From: Treponema sp.
Lineage (GTDB): Bacteria; Spirochaetota; Spirochaetia; Treponematales; Breznakiellaceae
Reading direction: 5' to 3'
NCBI GenBank assembly: GCA_031280125.1
Contig: JAITHE010000094.1
Coordinates: 1 to 33,816 of the forward strand
Length of the DNA: 33,816 bases
Shown: positions 33,021 to 33,816 of the stretch, piece by piece
Position numbering within the stretch: position 1 is the stretch's first letter
Layout: each line of letters starts with the position of its first letter
The notes under the pieces: generated by a model
The model's input: only the letters and a program-made list of their open reading frames with translations
Told to the model about the DNA's origin: nothing
Databases searched by the model: none
Translations under genes and position numbers: made by a program

Positions 33021-33042
33021 ACATTTTTATACCCAAAAATGT
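33021..33042. terminator. Possible terminator of the DUF917 gene
   Basis: ACATTTTT (33021-33028) pairs with AAAAATGT (33035-33042). It lies about 75 bases beyond the minus-strand stop at 33116. Overlapping stems CTGGTT/AACCAG (32994-33008) and AGAACC/GGTTCT (33001-33016) lie just beyond it and cannot form together. Confidence 0.4.
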
Positions 33043-33115
33043 TTCCCAAAACACGGTGGTACTTTTACATAAAAAACCCAGATTGAAGGACCCACAGGCT
33101 GTTGTATTCGGCATT

Positions 33116-33816
33116 TTATGGTTTAATGAGCGGCTTGAAATCCACATCATAGCCAAAGTGCCGGGGGCCAAACACTTCCAGCCCTCGGGGAGTGGTCCAT
33201 TCGGCGGGGGCAGGGAGGACAAAGACGCTGAGTTCCGCTCCCTTTGCCACATGGGGGGTAAGAACCGAATTGCCCCCGCCGTCCATGAGGCAGATAAGTT
33301 CCGGTACCGTGGCGTGGACGGCGCCGTCCAGCCAGCTAATAATGAATTCATTCTTGAACCAGATTTTATAGCGGTGTCCCAGGGAAGTTCCGGTTCCTTC
33401 CAGTTCTACGGTTCCCACGGTAAAGCCCCCGGAAAATTCCCAGTTAAAGCCGCTGACCGTTCCGGTAAAGATCCGCCTTCCCCCTCCGGCGGCGGCCACG
33501 GCGGCCACGATGTCAATCGAACCGGCGCCGCCTTCCCTGGCCGCGCGCAGGGCCTTGCCTATGCTCTGGGCATAGGTGATGGCCCCTTCAATCACCTTGC
33601 CCCGCATATCCAGAGCCCTGGCGGGGTGATCCAAAACACCCACGGCGTTTCCCGACGCCACCGCCAGGGCCCGGGCCCAGGCTTCGGCCCGCTCGTCGCT
33701 GGCGGCGGCGGTAAAGATCGCCGTGTTGCCCCAGGCGTCCGCCACGGCCATGGGGGTAATGGGGAGGCCGTGAAGAAAAAACGTTGAGTGCTGCAGTTCC
33801 GGCACCGACCGGCCCG
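33116..33816 (-). CDS. DUF917 family protein, 3' part
   Basis: The visible C-terminal 230 or so residues match the DUF917 family, some of whose members are S-methyl-thiohydantoin desulfurases linked to hydantoin and related ring metabolism. The end LPAPAEWTTPRGLEVFGP and FGYDVDF is the family hallmark, preceded by a MDGGGNSVLTPHVAKGAEL segment and the upstream MRGKVIEGAITYAQSIG region. The gene runs off the right edge, so the N-terminus (about 130 residues in full-length members) and its partner genes are not visible. Full-length members are often paired with a second, hydantoinase-like subunit. Function here is uncertain. Confidence 0.75.
   Translation of the reverse strand, partial: GRSVPELQHSTFFLHGLPITPMAVADAWGNTAIFTAAASDERAEAWARALAVASGNAVGVLDHPARALDMRGKVIEGAITYAQSIGKALRAAREGGAGSIDIVAAVAAAGGGRRIFTGTVSGFNWEFSGGFTVGTVELEGTGTSLGHRYKIWFKNEFIISWLDGAVHATVPELICLMDGGGNSVLTPHVAKGAELSVFVLPAPAEWTTPRGLEVFGPRHFGYDVDFKPLIKP

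Overview
The window looks like a near-origin piece of a Treponema-type spirochaete chromosome, probably of the termite-gut kind (compare T. primitia and T. azotonutricium). This is an inference from moderate GC, from gene content (rpmH-rnpA-yidD-yidC-jag, a very large cytoplasmic GH13 enzyme, spirochaete-like secreted proteins) and from protein style. No marker gene here fixes the species.

Layout. 1-1700 is an accessory patch. A short AT-rich ORF ends inside a GC-rich, highly structured attC-like element. A very AT-rich CDP-alcohol phosphatidyltransferase gene follows, bounded by inverted CATAAC-type ends, and then a truncated IS transposase. This resembles the edge of an integron cassette array. 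1739-2659 is a PfkB-family sugar kinase. 2854-7258 is a tight four-gene operon: a lipoprotein binding protein, an ATPase, a fused double permease of the iron/2-aminoethylphosphonate type, and a winged-helix/CTP-transferase fusion. Two ParB-binding parS sites lie at 7195 and 7731. A small secreted protein, a LysM lipoprotein and metK follow.

9770-10497 carries four tandem tRNA-Ser genes that together read all six serine codons, each of the first three followed by a repeated hairpin spacer. 10632-14094 is rpmH-rnpA-yidD-yidC-jag, with an unknown secreted protein behind it. 15077-16206 is a Fur/PerR-type repressor and a rubredoxin-domain/QueD-like fusion, each preceded by the same 25-bp palindromic operator over its -10 box.

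16458-20048 is a sugar ABC transporter (ATPase, permease, binding protein) behind a perfect 30-bp palindromic operator. 20300-23289 is a RidA, PLP C-S lyase and amino-acid permease operon, with a YheO-type regulator on the opposite strand. This suggests import of an amino acid, beta-elimination by the lyase, and RidA clearing the reactive enamine. 24101-26177 holds a LacI-family repressor divergent from a second, orphan copy of the sugar-binding protein. Threonine synthase, an MscS channel and an internally deleted DNA adenine methylase remnant follow. The window closes with the 1219-residue GH13 protein and the 3' part of a DUF917 gene, both on the minus strand.

The strongest candidates for unusual biology are the twin-operator repressor with its rubredoxin/QueD-like fusion lacking the usual catalytic Cys, the ABC transporter coupled to an HTH-cytidylyltransferase, and the attC-like cassette.
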